A DNA stretch of 64,000 nucleotides, taken from NCBI GenBank assembly GCA_036787955.1, contig DAIQOI010000004.1, forward strand, positions 205,493 through 269,492, given 5' to 3'. A model generated the notes under the pieces. That model had not been told where the DNA came from. It worked only from the letters and a program-made list of their open reading frames with translations, and ran no database searches. The DNA is from UBA2336 sp036787955. GTDB taxonomy: Bacteria > Bacteroidota > Bacteroidia > Cytophagales > Cyclobacteriaceae. The position numbers and the translations under genes were made by a program. Shown in pieces: positions 15,618-26,173 of the stretch; position 1 is the first letter of the stretch, and the number at the start of each line of letters is the position of its first letter.

Positions 15618-17894
15618 ATGTCGTTAAAAATCCGCAGAGAAGCAGCCTTACAATACCACATGCAGGGACAGCCCGGTAAGATTGAAGTGGTACCCACCAA
15701 AATGCTTAGTTCCCAGCTCGACCTGGCGCTTGCTTATTCGCCGGGTGTGGCCGAACCCTGTAAGGAAATAGCCGCCAACAAGGAAGAAGCCTACAAGTAC
15801 ACCGCCAAAGGCAACCTGGTGGCGGTCATCTCAAACGGAACTGCCGTACTGGGTCTGGGCAACATAGGTGCTGATGCCGCAAAACCGGTGATGGAAGGAA
15901 AAGGGGTATTGTTTAAGAAATTTGCCGGCATTGATGTGTTCGATATTGAAATTAACGAAACCGATCCTGATAAATTCATTCATATTGTACAATCACTCGA
16001 ACCCACTTTTGGCGGCATTAACCTTGAAGACATCAAAGCACCGGAGTGCTTTAAAATAGAAGCTGCTCTGCGGGAAAAGATGAACATACCTGTAATGCAC
16101 GACGACCAGCACGGAACAGCAATCATTTCCGGTGCGGCCCTCATCAACGCATTGGAACTGGTAGGAAAAAAAATCAGCGAAATAAAAATGGTGGTAAACG
16201 GAGCAGGCGCAGCAGCAATCAGTTGCACCCGCCTGTACCTTGAGCTGGGTCTGAAAAAAGAAAATCTGATAATGTGCGACAGCAAAGGCGTGATCAACAA
16301 AGACCGCACTGACCTGGACGAGATAAAAGCAGAGTTTGCCACATCGCAAAAAATAAAGACCCTTCAGGAGGCCATAAAAAATGCCGATGTTTTTCTGGGC
16401 TTATCCAAAGCAGATATACTGACCCCCGATGACATCCGGGCCATGGCACCTAACCCCATTGTATTCGCCCTGGCCAACCCGAATCCGGAAATAGATTACC
16501 ATCTTGCCAAAGAATCCCGCCCTGATCTGATTATGGCTACCGGCCGCAGCGACCACCCCAATCAGGTAAACAATGTGTTAGGATTTCCCTACATATTCCG
16601 CGGAGCGCTGGACGTACGGGCCACCGAAATCAACGAAGCAATGAAACTTGCTGCGGTTTACGCCCTGGCTGCCCTGGCCAAGGAACCTGTTCCTGATATT
16701 GTAGTACGCGCCTATGGCGAAGAAAAATTAACCTTCGGTCCGGATTATCTCATTCCTAAACCGCTTGACCCGCGCCTCATCACCACCATTGCTCCTGCCG
16801 TGGCCAAAGCCGCCATGGAATCGGGACTGGCACGCAAACCTATTACCGACTGGGGCGAATACCATCATCAATTGCTGAAGCGCATCGGGCTTGACCAAAA
16901 ACTCATGTCGCGCATCATTGACCGCGCCAAGAAAAATCCCAAACGCGTGGTGTTTGCCGAAGCACATCATCATAAAATACTGAAGGCAGCGCAGGTACTT
17001 CAGGACGAAGGCATTGCAAATCCGATTTTATTAGGCAATCGTGCCGAAATCGAAGGCCTTATCCAGGAACACAGCCTGGAACTGAATTGTCCGGTAATCG
17101 ATCCGCTGGATGACCCTAAAAAAACAGAACAATTTGCCAGGTTACTGCACAGCAAACGCCAGCGCAAAGGACTCACCTACCGCGACTGCCTTCAGCTGAT
17201 GCGCGACCGCAACTACTTTGGTGCCATGATGGTAGAAACCGGTGAAGCAGATGCCCTGATCAGCGGACTTACCAAAGATTACCCCAAAACCATCCTGCCG
17301 GCTCTTCATTGCATCGGCATGGCCGAGGGCATAAGCCGCGTGGCCGGCATGTACATTATCATGAACAACAAAGGCACCTACTTCTTCTCCGATACCACCG
17401 TGAACCTGAATCCCACAGCCGAAGAACTGGTGGATATCATCGCGCTTACCGCACGCGGTGTACGCTTTTTTGACATCGAACCGCGCATTGCGGTACTGTC
17501 TTATTCCAACTTCGGATCATCGAAAGGCGAAGTGCCCGAAAAGACCAGTGCAGCAGTGCGTATGGCCAAACAAAAATTTCCGGACCTGATCATTGATGGC
17601 GACATCCAGGCCAACGTGGCATTGAATACCTCGCTGCAACAGGAAAGTTTTCCTTTCAGTGCTTTGGCCAAAGATGGTGCCAACACACTCATCTTTCCCA
17701 ATCTCGCTGCCGGCAACATTGCTTACAAACTGCTCATGGAAATAGGCGGTGCCGAAGCCATCGGACCGGTTTTGCTGGGCATGAAAAAACCTGTTCACGT
17801 TTTACAGTTGGGAAGCTCCATACGCGAAATCGTGAACATGGCCGCCATAGCCGTAGTGGATGCTCAATTGCTCACTCAGTCCGGCCGGTTGTAA
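15618..17894 (+). CDS. maeB: NADP-dependent malic enzyme with C-terminal phosphotransacetylase-like domain
   Basis: Oxidative decarboxylation of malate to pyruvate, supplying NADPH. The 758-residue length is that of the MaeB fusion type. Malic domain (about 1-410): LALAYSPGVAEPC with Tyr40, YTAKGNLVAVISNGTAVLGLG, EDIKAPECF with metal-binding acids, and the Rossmann part MVVNGAGAAAISC. The C-terminal part (about 425-758) resembles phosphate acetyltransferase (VFAEAHHHKILKAAQ, GTYFFSDTTVNLNPTAEELVDI). In MaeB enzymes this part is regulatory, binding acetyl-CoA, and not catalytic. Confidence 0.93.
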   Translation: MSLKIRREAALQYHMQGQPGKIEVVPTKMLSSQLDLALAYSPGVAEPCKEIAANKEEAYKYTAKGNLVAVISNGTAVLGLGNIGADAAKPVMEGKGVLFKKFAGIDVFDIEINETDPDKFIHIVQSLEPTFGGINLEDIKAPECFKIEAALREKMNIPVMHDDQHGTAIISGAALINALELVGKKISEIKMVVNGAGAAAISCTRLYLELGLKKENLIMCDSKGVINKDRTDLDEIKAEFATSQKIKTLQEAIKNADVFLGLSKADILTPDDIRAMAPNPIVFALANPNPEIDYHLAKESRPDLIMATGRSDHPNQVNNVLGFPYIFRGALDVRATEINEAMKLAAVYALAALAKEPVPDIVVRAYGEEKLTFGPDYLIPKPLDPRLITTIAPAVAKAAMESGLARKPITDWGEYHHQLLKRIGLDQKLMSRIIDRAKKNPKRVVFAEAHHHKILKAAQVLQDEGIANPILLGNRAEIEGLIQEHSLELNCPVIDPLDDPKKTEQFARLLHSKRQRKGLTYRDCLQLMRDRNYFGAMMVETGEADALISGLTKDYPKTILPALHCIGMAEGISRVAGMYIIMNNKGTYFFSDTTVNLNPTAEELVDIIALTARGVRFFDIEPRIAVLSYSNFGSSKGEVPEKTSAAVRMAKQKFPDLIIDGDIQANVALNTSLQQESFPFSALAKDGANTLIFPNLAAGNIAYKLLMEIGGAEAIGPVLLGMKKPVHVLQLGSSIREIVNMAAIAVVDAQLLTQSGRL

Positions 17895-17953
17895 ACACCA
17901 CAATTTAACATTAGTCGTTACATTTACAGCTCAGGCTTCAAAATGTAACTTGC

Positions 17954-18544
17954 ATGATCGCCTTTTTAAAAGGTAGGTTGGCCCATAAGGAACCAACCTA
18001 CGTGATTATCGATGTACATGGAGTAGGTTATCAGGTAAACATATCGCTCCAGACGTTTGGAGATATAAAGGATCGCGAAGAGGTTTTCTTACATACCTAT
18101 CTGGCTGTACGCGAAGATGCGCATGTACTGTACGGGTTCTCCACGCCCGCCGAGAAAAATCTTTTTCTTCACCTGATTAGCGTTAACGGGGTAGGCCCGG
18201 GTACCGCACTCATCATGCTTTCGTACATGAGTGTGGAAGAACTGAGCATGGCTATTGCGCGTGAAGATGCCGCGGCCCTTCAGCGAATAAAAGGCATCGG
18301 CACCAAAACAGCCCAGCGCGTTATCATTGACCTGAAAGACCGGATCCGCAGGGAAAAGGATATAGAAATGACAACCATGATAAACCCTGCGCACAATACC
18401 ATGCGGCAGGAAGCGTTAACAGCATTACTAACCTTGGGCATTCCCCGAAGTGCGGCTGAGAAAAGTGTGGATATGGTCCTGAAAAAATCAGGGAATACCA
18501 TTACTTTGGAAGATTTGATTAAACAGGCTCTGAAAGCGACCTGA
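17954..18544 (+). CDS. ruvA: Holliday junction branch migration protein RuvA
   Basis: Binds four-way DNA junctions and loads the RuvB motor. 196 residues: OB-fold domain (about 1-63, MIAFLKGRLAHKEPTYVIIDVHGVGYQV), helix-hairpin-helix domain (about 70-140, FLHLISVNGVGPGTALIMLS and IKGIGTKTAQRVIIDLKDR) and the C-terminal RuvB-binding domain (about 150-196). It is followed after 7 nt by sprA, a conserved neighbourhood in this phylum. A TAACTTGC box lies directly before the ATG and may be a weak -7 element. Confidence 0.95.
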   Translation: MIAFLKGRLAHKEPTYVIIDVHGVGYQVNISLQTFGDIKDREEVFLHTYLAVREDAHVLYGFSTPAEKNLFLHLISVNGVGPGTALIMLSYMSVEELSMAIAREDAAALQRIKGIGTKTAQRVIIDLKDRIRREKDIEMTTMINPAHNTMRQEALTALLTLGIPRSAAEKSVDMVLKKSGNTITLEDLIKQALKAT

Positions 18545-18551
18545 GTAACTT

Positions 18552-21500
18552 TTGACCTTGAACCTGAACCGCTTCGTTACTGTTATCGGTATAGCTTTAC
18601 CGTTATGGTGCTTCCATACGGAGGCACAGGCTGCCCCCTTTCAGCAGCAGGATACTACCCGCCATACCTACCGCCCTACGCGCAGACCTACTTTTAAGCT
18701 ACAAGATCGGTTTGGCGACCCTTTTTCCAATCATACAACCTCATCGCCTCTGTTTCTGAAAGACCCTTCCAAAATTCATTATGATATCAGGGTTGACTCG
18801 TCCGTAAACTACACTGTGTACGAGCGCATGGGCAACCTGGATTTCAGGCCGGCCACCACCATTACTTTCGATGAGTTTAATGAATACCACAGGCGCCAGC
18901 TCATGCGCAGCTACTGGCAGGGGCGATCGCGCATGCAGGCTGGCGAAAGCCCGGTGAGCAACCGCGGTTTTGCCCCTAAAATTTATATCAGCCCGGTACT
19001 CGATCGAATTTTCGGTGGCAGCTATGTCGAGCTTATCCCACGCGGCTTCGTGACCCTCGACTTCGGAGCCTCCTTTCAACGCATTGATAACCCGAACATC
19101 CCTATCCGCATGCAACGCAACGGAGGATTTGAATTCGACCAGCAAATTAATATGAGTGTCATCGGAAAGGTGGGTGAAAAGCTGACCGTAAATGCCAATT
19201 TCGACAATAACAACTCATTCGATTTCCAGAACAACATGAAAATTGAATACACCGGTTTCAAGGAAGATATTCTTAAAAAACTGGAAATCGGTAATGTAAG
19301 CCTGCCGCTCAACAATACTTTAATACAGGGAGCACAAAACCTGTTTGGCGTGAAAGCGCAGTGGCAGTTTGGCAAGCTCTATGTTACTACCGTAGCTTCT
19401 ACGCAACGCGGTAAGGTTTCATCCATCGATATACCCGGTAGCAATCAAGGTCAGGGAAGGCCATTTGAAATCGTGGCCTCAAACTATGATGAAAACCGTC
19501 ATTTTTTCCTGGCTCACTTTTTCCGCGACAACTATGAACGGTGGCTCCAACATCCGCCACAGATTTTTTCCGGTGTAAACATCACACGGGTGGAAGTGTA
19601 TGTGCTTAACCGCAGCAACGACACCCAGACACTGCGCAACGTGGTAGGTTTAATGGATTTGGGCGAAGGAAGCACTGTTTACAATGACAACGTGCAAAGT
19701 CGCATACCCGGCCCGGCCTTTAATGGCGCCAACGATCTATCGCAGGTACTGAACCTGGGAGCGCCCAGTCGCCTGTCAGATCAGATTTCCAACTACCTGG
19801 AAAACATCATTTACGGTCCGGGCGCCATGGTAAACGGCACCGACTTTGAACGTATAACCAGCGCCCGCAAACTCAGCCCAACAGAATTTACCTTTCATCG
19901 CCAGTTAGGGTACATTACACTGGCACGCAAGCTGCAAAACGATGAAGCACTGGCCGTAGCCTTTGAATACACTTACAACGGCCGCACCTACAAGGTGGGC
20001 GAGCTGACCGAAGACTACAACAGCCGCCCGGACAATGAGGTAATTTTCCTCAAGCTCCTTCGTCCTCGCAAAATCGCCATACGCGACAGCCGCCAACGCA
20101 TCATCCCTACCTGGGACCTGATGATGAAAAACATCTACACATTAAACGTAACCCAACTTTCACGCGAGGGATTTCAACTACGCATCGTTTACCGCGATGA
20201 CCGGACCGGCATTGACAACCCCCAGTTGCAGGAAGGCATAAATGTGCGCAACCGGCAACTCATTGAAGTCTTCGGACTGGACCGGCTCAATCCGGTAAAC
20301 GACCTGCAACGCGATGGAAACTTTGACTTCGTGGAGGGTCTGACCATTAACACCCAGTATGGGATGATTATATTTCCTTTTGTCGAGCCTTTTAACACGG
20401 CTTTGCGGCAGGCCTTTGCAGGCGAGCCCCAGGAAGAGTTTCTTATTAATAAATATGTGTACGACACGCTGTACCGCACCACCAAAGCCGATGCTGAATT
20501 ATTTGTTACCAAAAACAAATTTTTTCTTGTAGGTCGTTACGTAGCCAATTCAGCAAAAGAAATACTAATCCCGGGCTTCGGCGTAACTCCGGGCTCAGTA
20601 CGCGTTTTTGCCGGAGGCACCCCGCTTATCGAAGGCTTGGATTACAATGTTGATTATACTTTCGGGCGCGTTACTATACTTAACGATGCCATCATCAACT
20701 CGGGAAAAAACATCAGTGTGCAGTACGAACAGGCCGATCCATTTGCTTTTCAAACCCGTTCACTGCTGGGTACCCGTTTCGATTATAAACTGAATGATGA
20801 TGTAAATTTTGGATCCACACTATTGTATTACAATGAACGACCGTGGATTAGCCGCAACCTCATCGGCACCGAACCGGCACGCAACCTTCAATACGGATTG
20901 GACTTCAATGTGCGCAAGGAGAGCCGCCTGCTGACCAAACTGGTGGATGCCTTGCCGGGTATTGAGACCAGGGAGAAATCGGCATTTAACTGGAGCGGAG
21001 AGTTTGCCCAACTAATCCCCGGCACATCCGTACGGGTAGAGGGGGCTGGTACAGGCTATATCGATGATTTCGAAAATTCGGCAACGCCCTTTTCCCTGCT
21101 CAACCCTGCGGCCTGGCGCCTGGCTGCCACGCCACGCACGGCCGATAACCGCTTCGACCCCAGTTTGGGCGCACGCAACGATATCCGGGCCGGCTACAAG
21201 CGATCTAAACTGGCCTGGTACGTGGTCGATAATCAGTTCTACCGCGATGGCGGGCAGTTTAAACCACCCAACATAACCGGGGCCGATCTGCAGAACCACT
21301 ATGTGCGTGCCGTAGGCCCGCAGGAGATTTTCCCTTTCCGGAATCTCACACAAGGCAATTTTTTTGAAACCGTACTGGACGTGGCCTACTACCCCACCGA
21401 ACGCGGGCCGTTTAACTACGACACCCAAAACCTCAATCCGCTGACGGGCGATTTTACCGATCCGGCTAATCGCTGGGCAGGCATTACTACAGCCATCCGT

Positions 21501-24500
21501 TCGGAAGTTGACTTTGACAAAGCCAATATCGAATATATTGAATTCTGGCTGCTGGACCCCTTCATCAACTATACCGAAAACGGAAAAATAATTGACGGCA
21601 AATTCAACGACTTCAACACAACCGGCGGTAAACTGATTTTTCACCTGGGCTCCATCAGCGAAGACATTATGCGCGATGGGCGCCATGCTTTTGAAAACGG
21701 TCTGCCGCCCGATGGCGATGTAACCAAAGCCACCGAAAACAACTGGGGCTATGTTACCAACCAGCAATACATCACCAATGCATTCGATAATTCGCCTGAA
21801 TCCAGAAATAACCAGGATGTAGGTTTAGACGGTGTGAGAAATGATATGGAAGCCATAAAATTTCAGGATTTCCTCACCACTGCAGCAGGCCTACTTAACC
21901 CCGAGCCACTGGCACAGCTACAGGCCGATCCGTCATCGGATAACTTTAAATTCTTTTTTGGCTCCGACCTCGATGCACGCAATGCCAAAATCCTGGAACG
22001 CTATAAAAACTTCAACGGCACCGATGGCAATACTCCCATCAATACCGGCACCGCCATTCCGCAATCGAACGGTTTCTTGCCGGACAATGAAGACCTCAAC
22101 GCTGACAATACACTGAATGAACTGGAAGAATATTACGAGTACAATATTGACTTACGGCCGGGCCAGCTGGAAATAGGCCGCAAGTACATTGTTGATAAAA
22201 TCACTACCCGTGCCACAGGTGGTACCGACCAGGTAACCTGGTACCTGTTCCGTATTCCGGTGCGCAATTTCGATGGTCGCTTCGGCAACATCGAAGGTTT
22301 CAAATCCATTCGTTACGTCCGCATGGTGCTTACCGGATTCCAGCAGCCCGTGGTGCTGCGCTTTGCCAACTTCCGCATGATTGGCTCCCGCTGGAGAAGA
22401 TACACCGAGAGCCTAGAACAAGGTGGACTGGTACCTGACCGTGAGCCCGACTTCGACAATTTTACCCTTTCGGTAGTAAATATTGAAGAAAATGCCGCCC
22501 CCGACCCCAGCGGCCGGAAATCGCCCTATGTCGTTCCTCCCGGCATTATCCGCGACCGCGATAATACTTCGGCCGTGCCCCGGCAATTGAATGAACAATC
22601 CATGCAACTGTGTGTGGACAACCTGATGGATGGTGATGCCCGTGCAGCTTACAAAAATGTAGAAATGGATTTTTTCAACTACGGAAGAGTAAAAATGTTT
22701 GTGCATGCCAACAGCGAATCGGATGATGACGACCTGGTGATATTCATGCGCCTGGGTACTGACTTCGACCAGAATTATTACGAAGTTGAACTACCCCTGA
22801 AAATCACCAAACCGGCCAACACCACCGATCCGCGGGCCATCTGGCCCGAGGAAAATGAGTTTGACTTTGCGCTTAACACCCTGTACGCCCTAAAAGCTGA
22901 ACGCGACCGCCTGCGCTTCCCGCTTACCCAGCCGTTTCCCCAGGAAGGACCACGCGTAATCGGCCGGCATGGCTTTCGCATCATGGGGCGTCCGGATTTA
23001 AGCAACGTGCGCCTGCTGATGATAGGCATCCGCAACCCGCGCACCCCCGATAAACGCGCCCATTCAGCATGTGTATGGGTAAATGAACTGCGGCTGACAG
23101 ACTTCGACCGAACAGCAGGCTGGGCCGTAAATTCAACACTCGGCTTAAAACTGGCCGATCTGGCCACCGTATCCTCTTCCATCCGGCATACTACCTTTGG
23201 TTTTGGCAGCGTGAACTCTAAAATAAGCGAACGCACACGCGAAGAGATTACTGCCTTCGATATCACCTCTTCCATTAACCTGGATAAAATGCTGCCCGGC
23301 CGGCACGGCCTGGTACTGCCCATGCTGGTGAGTTATCAAACCACCACCATGAACCCCAATTACGACCCGGCCAACCCCGACCAGCGGCTCGAAGCCGCAC
23401 TGCAGTCGTTCAATACCGATGAAGAACGCGAAGCCTACCTGCGCATCATCCGCGACCGCGAAATACGAAGGGCCATCAACTTCACCAATGTACGCAAAAC
23501 CAAAGTACGGCAGGATGCGCCTTCTCACCTGTGGGATATTGAAAACTTTTCATTCAGCTACCGGTATAGCCAGATAACACGCACCAACTTCAACATAGCC
23601 GACTTTGTAAAAAATGATTATGGCGGATCGGTAGCTTACAACTTCTCGCCCAAGAGCAAAGGCTTTGAGCCCTTTAAGGAAAGCGAAGGGTTAAAATCGC
23701 CTTACCTGAAACTGATCAAAGATTTTAACCTGAACCTGATGCCCACCAGCATTGGCGTGCGGGCCGATCTGGATCGATCTTTTTCACGAACTATTTACCG
23801 AAACTTTCTTTCAGAGTCGGAACCCAACTACCTGAAGTATTTCACCTTTAACCGCTTCTACAATGCCCAGTGGAGCCTGTCGCGCAACCTGAACCTAACC
23901 TATGCGGCACGTGCCAACGCCATTATAGATGAACCCGAAGGCGACATTAACACACCCGAAAAGCGCGACAGCGTAATGAACAACCTGAAACGATTCGGCC
24001 GGATGAAAAATTTCGATCAGAACATCACCATGAATTACAAGCTGCCGCTGGACAAAATACCCTTCACCGACTGGCTGGACGCTGATTACCGGTATCAGGT
24101 AAATTACAACTGGAAGGCCGGCCCGTTCAATAAGCCCGACAGCCTGGTGCGCCCAGGCGAACAGGACTTACCCGATAGCCTTGATTTTAAAAACACCGTT
24201 CAGAACAGCCGCGAACGTGCCATCACCGGGCAATTAAATATGGTGAAGCTGTACAACAAGATTAAATTTCTGAAAGAAATCAACACCCCGCCACGCCCTC
24301 AGGCCAGGCCAACCAGCAAACCCGATACGGTGCGCGCCACACCACAATGGGTAAAAAATTTCTTCCGTATGCTGATGATGGTGCGTTCCGTTAACGCCAC
24401 CTATTCTGTTTCAGAGGGAACCCTGCTGCCGGGTTTCGATCCTACACCGCGCTTTCTGGGCATGGACCGGCAATGGAACGCACCCGGCTGGGATTTTATT

Positions 24501-25718
24501 CTGGGCAGTCAGAATCCGGATATCCGAAGAAATGCGGCAGACAACGGGTGGCTGACCCGCAACCCCTTGCTAACCACACCTTTTACACAAAATGTTTCGC
24601 GCAACATCAGCGGAAGGGCCACCATTGAGCCTTCTAACGACATGAAAATTCAGTTGGACTTTAAAAAAGATGTAATGGATTCCTACCAGGAAATATTCCG
24701 GTTCGACAACCTGCAAAATGACTACGTATCACTTAATCCGAGCCGGAGTGGCAGTTACCGCATCTCAACCATCGCCATTAAAACAGCCTTTCGTTCGGAT
24801 AATAACGACCTGGTTTCCTCTGCTTTCCGGGAATTCGAACAAAAACTTGATCCGGTGATGCAGCGTTTCCGCACCATCACCGGCAACGAATACGACACCA
24901 TCGGCCAGGATGTGCTGATACCTGCCTTCGTTGCGGCCTACACCGGTAAAGATGTCAATAAAATGAACCTGAGTCCTTTTCAGCGCACACCCCTGCCCAA
25001 CTGGCGCATTGATTATACCGGCCTGAATAAAATAAAAGCACTTCAAAACGTATTTCAGTCAGTCACCATTTCGCATGCTTACTCAGCATCTTACTCCGTA
25101 ATGAATTTCTCAAATTCGCTGCAATACACCGGGCCTGACACGCTGGGCGTTAACATTCCGTTAGAACGCTACAACAACGGCTTTTTTGCCCGACCCAATG
25201 CCAACGGGCAGATTGTACCGATATATATTATCAGCCAGGTGATGATATCCGAGCAATTCGCACCCCTCATTGGCATTAACCTGCGCACGCGCACCAGGTT
25301 CACAGCCCGCGCCGAATACAAAACCAAACGCGACCTGGCACTGAATATTTCAAATGCCCAGGTAACAGAAATGAATACCAAAGACTTCTCACTCGAAATC
25401 GGTTATACCAAAAACAACATGAAGCTGCCTTTTAAAATTGAAGGCCGTACTACCGTTTTGAAGAATGATGTAACCTTCCGGATGAACCTCACCGTATCCG
25501 ATCAGTCCACCATCCAGCGAAAAATCAACGACCAGAATATCCTGACCAACGGCAACATCAACTTTCAGCTACGGCCCAACATCAGCTACGTGGTAAATCA
25601 ACGATTCAACATACAGGCCTACTTTGAGCGCACCGTCAATACCCCGCAGGTTTCCAATTCCTTCAAGCGTGCAGTAACACGCTTCGGCTTCCAGATGCGC
25701 TTCAGCCTGGCTCAGTAA
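18552..25718 (+). CDS. sprA: type IX secretion outer-membrane translocon SprA
   Basis: SprA (Sov in Porphyromonas) forms the very large outer-membrane beta-barrel channel through which T9SS cargo leaves the cell. The 2388-residue length, the signal peptide (about 1-28, ending EAQA) and the order ruvA-sprA-gcvH all fit. Sequence marks include KIYISPVLDRIFGGSYVELIPRG near the N-terminus, repeated aromatic beta strands, and a C-terminal barrel strand pattern ending in RFGFQMRFSLAQ. There is no ATG near the signal peptide; TTG 18552 (or TTG 18558) must be the start. The next ATG would remove the signal sequence. It serves the cargo gene at 4800-5978. Confidence 0.95.
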   Translation: MTLNLNRFVTVIGIALPLWCFHTEAQAAPFQQQDTTRHTYRPTRRPTFKLQDRFGDPFSNHTTSSPLFLKDPSKIHYDIRVDSSVNYTVYERMGNLDFRPATTITFDEFNEYHRRQLMRSYWQGRSRMQAGESPVSNRGFAPKIYISPVLDRIFGGSYVELIPRGFVTLDFGASFQRIDNPNIPIRMQRNGGFEFDQQINMSVIGKVGEKLTVNANFDNNNSFDFQNNMKIEYTGFKEDILKKLEIGNVSLPLNNTLIQGAQNLFGVKAQWQFGKLYVTTVASTQRGKVSSIDIPGSNQGQGRPFEIVASNYDENRHFFLAHFFRDNYERWLQHPPQIFSGVNITRVEVYVLNRSNDTQTLRNVVGLMDLGEGSTVYNDNVQSRIPGPAFNGANDLSQVLNLGAPSRLSDQISNYLENIIYGPGAMVNGTDFERITSARKLSPTEFTFHRQLGYITLARKLQNDEALAVAFEYTYNGRTYKVGELTEDYNSRPDNEVIFLKLLRPRKIAIRDSRQRIIPTWDLMMKNIYTLNVTQLSREGFQLRIVYRDDRTGIDNPQLQEGINVRNRQLIEVFGLDRLNPVNDLQRDGNFDFVEGLTINTQYGMIIFPFVEPFNTALRQAFAGEPQEEFLINKYVYDTLYRTTKADAELFVTKNKFFLVGRYVANSAKEILIPGFGVTPGSVRVFAGGTPLIEGLDYNVDYTFGRVTILNDAIINSGKNISVQYEQADPFAFQTRSLLGTRFDYKLNDDVNFGSTLLYYNERPWISRNLIGTEPARNLQYGLDFNVRKESRLLTKLVDALPGIETREKSAFNWSGEFAQLIPGTSVRVEGAGTGYIDDFENSATPFSLLNPAAWRLAATPRTADNRFDPSLGARNDIRAGYKRSKLAWYVVDNQFYRDGGQFKPPNITGADLQNHYVRAVGPQEIFPFRNLTQGNFFETVLDVAYYPTERGPFNYDTQNLNPLTGDFTDPANRWAGITTAIRSEVDFDKANIEYIEFWLLDPFINYTENGKIIDGKFNDFNTTGGKLIFHLGSISEDIMRDGRHAFENGLPPDGDVTKATENNWGYVTNQQYITNAFDNSPESRNNQDVGLDGVRNDMEAIKFQDFLTTAAGLLNPEPLAQLQADPSSDNFKFFFGSDLDARNAKILERYKNFNGTDGNTPINTGTAIPQSNGFLPDNEDLNADNTLNELEEYYEYNIDLRPGQLEIGRKYIVDKITTRATGGTDQVTWYLFRIPVRNFDGRFGNIEGFKSIRYVRMVLTGFQQPVVLRFANFRMIGSRWRRYTESLEQGGLVPDREPDFDNFTLSVVNIEENAAPDPSGRKSPYVVPPGIIRDRDNTSAVPRQLNEQSMQLCVDNLMDGDARAAYKNVEMDFFNYGRVKMFVHANSESDDDDLVIFMRLGTDFDQNYYEVELPLKITKPANTTDPRAIWPEENEFDFALNTLYALKAERDRLRFPLTQPFPQEGPRVIGRHGFRIMGRPDLSNVRLLMIGIRNPRTPDKRAHSACVWVNELRLTDFDRTAGWAVNSTLGLKLADLATVSSSIRHTTFGFGSVNSKISERTREEITAFDITSSINLDKMLPGRHGLVLPMLVSYQTTTMNPNYDPANPDQRLEAALQSFNTDEEREAYLRIIRDREIRRAINFTNVRKTKVRQDAPSHLWDIENFSFSYRYSQITRTNFNIADFVKNDYGGSVAYNFSPKSKGFEPFKESEGLKSPYLKLIKDFNLNLMPTSIGVRADLDRSFSRTIYRNFLSESEPNYLKYFTFNRFYNAQWSLSRNLNLTYAARANAIIDEPEGDINTPEKRDSVMNNLKRFGRMKNFDQNITMNYKLPLDKIPFTDWLDADYRYQVNYNWKAGPFNKPDSLVRPGEQDLPDSLDFKNTVQNSRERAITGQLNMVKLYNKIKFLKEINTPPRPQARPTSKPDTVRATPQWVKNFFRMLMMVRSVNATYSVSEGTLLPGFDPTPRFLGMDRQWNAPGWDFILGSQNPDIRRNAADNGWLTRNPLLTTPFTQNVSRNISGRATIEPSNDMKIQLDFKKDVMDSYQEIFRFDNLQNDYVSLNPSRSGSYRISTIAIKTAFRSDNNDLVSSAFREFEQKLDPVMQRFRTITGNEYDTIGQDVLIPAFVAAYTGKDVNKMNLSPFQRTPLPNWRIDYTGLNKIKALQNVFQSVTISHAYSASYSVMNFSNSLQYTGPDTLGVNIPLERYNNGFFARPNANGQIVPIYIISQVMISEQFAPLIGINLRTRTRFTARAEYKTKRDLALNISNAQVTEMNTKDFSLEIGYTKNNMKLPFKIEGRTTVLKNDVTFRMNLTVSDQSTIQRKINDQNILTNGNINFQLRPNISYVVNQRFNIQAYFERTVNTPQVSNSFKRAVTRFGFQMRFSLAQ

Positions 25719-25724
25719 TTACCC

Positions 25725-25754
25725 TTGGACATTCGGGCATTACCTGTAATTTTG
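25725..25754 (+). promoter_or_regulatory. Bacteroidota-type promoter for gcvH
   Basis: TTG (25725-25727), 19 nt, then TAATTTTG (25747-25754). It starts 6 nt after the sprA stop codon, so glycine cleavage genes can be transcribed independently of sprA. Predicted start about 25760, leaving an 18-nt leader before the gcvH ATG. Confidence 0.6.
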
Positions 25755-25777
25755 GGACGTTCTTAAAACCTTGTTCC

Positions 25778-26158
25778 ATGAACTTACCATCCGACCTTAA
25801 GTACACCAAAGATCACGAGTGGATTAAACTGCAGGGCAATATTGCCACCGTGGGCATAACCGATTTTGCACAAGGCGAACTGGGCGATATTGTTTATGTT
25901 GACATTACCACCCTTGGCCAGGAGCTGAATCAGCACGATGTTTTCGGAACAGTGGAGGCCGTTAAAACCGTGTCTGACCTGTTTATGCCTGTAGCCGGAA
26001 AAGTAGTGGAAAAAAATACCGCTCTTGACAGCAGTCCGGAAAAAGTAAACAAAGATCCGTATGGCGAAGGCTGGATGATTAAGATTGAAGTGAAGAATCC
26101 TGCCGATATTGAGGCCCTGCTCACCGCCGAGCAATACAAGGAACTTATCGGAAAGTAA
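25778..26158 (+). CDS. gcvH: glycine cleavage system H protein
   Basis: Lipoyl carrier that shuttles the aminomethyl group between P, T and L proteins. 126 residues, the normal length. The lipoylated lysine is Lys63 in TVEAVKTVSD, and the flanking KYTKDHEWI and GEGWMIKIE motifs are family-typical. lipA follows 15 nt downstream and gcvP after that, so the H protein, its cofactor-inserting enzyme and its main partner are clustered. No canonical gcvT or lpd lies in this window. Confidence 0.96.
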   Translation: MNLPSDLKYTKDHEWIKLQGNIATVGITDFAQGELGDIVYVDITTLGQELNQHDVFGTVEAVKTVSDLFMPVAGKVVEKNTALDSSPEKVNKDPYGEGWMIKIEVKNPADIEALLTAEQYKELIGK

Positions 26159-26173
26159 GTTGTTGTGTTGTAG

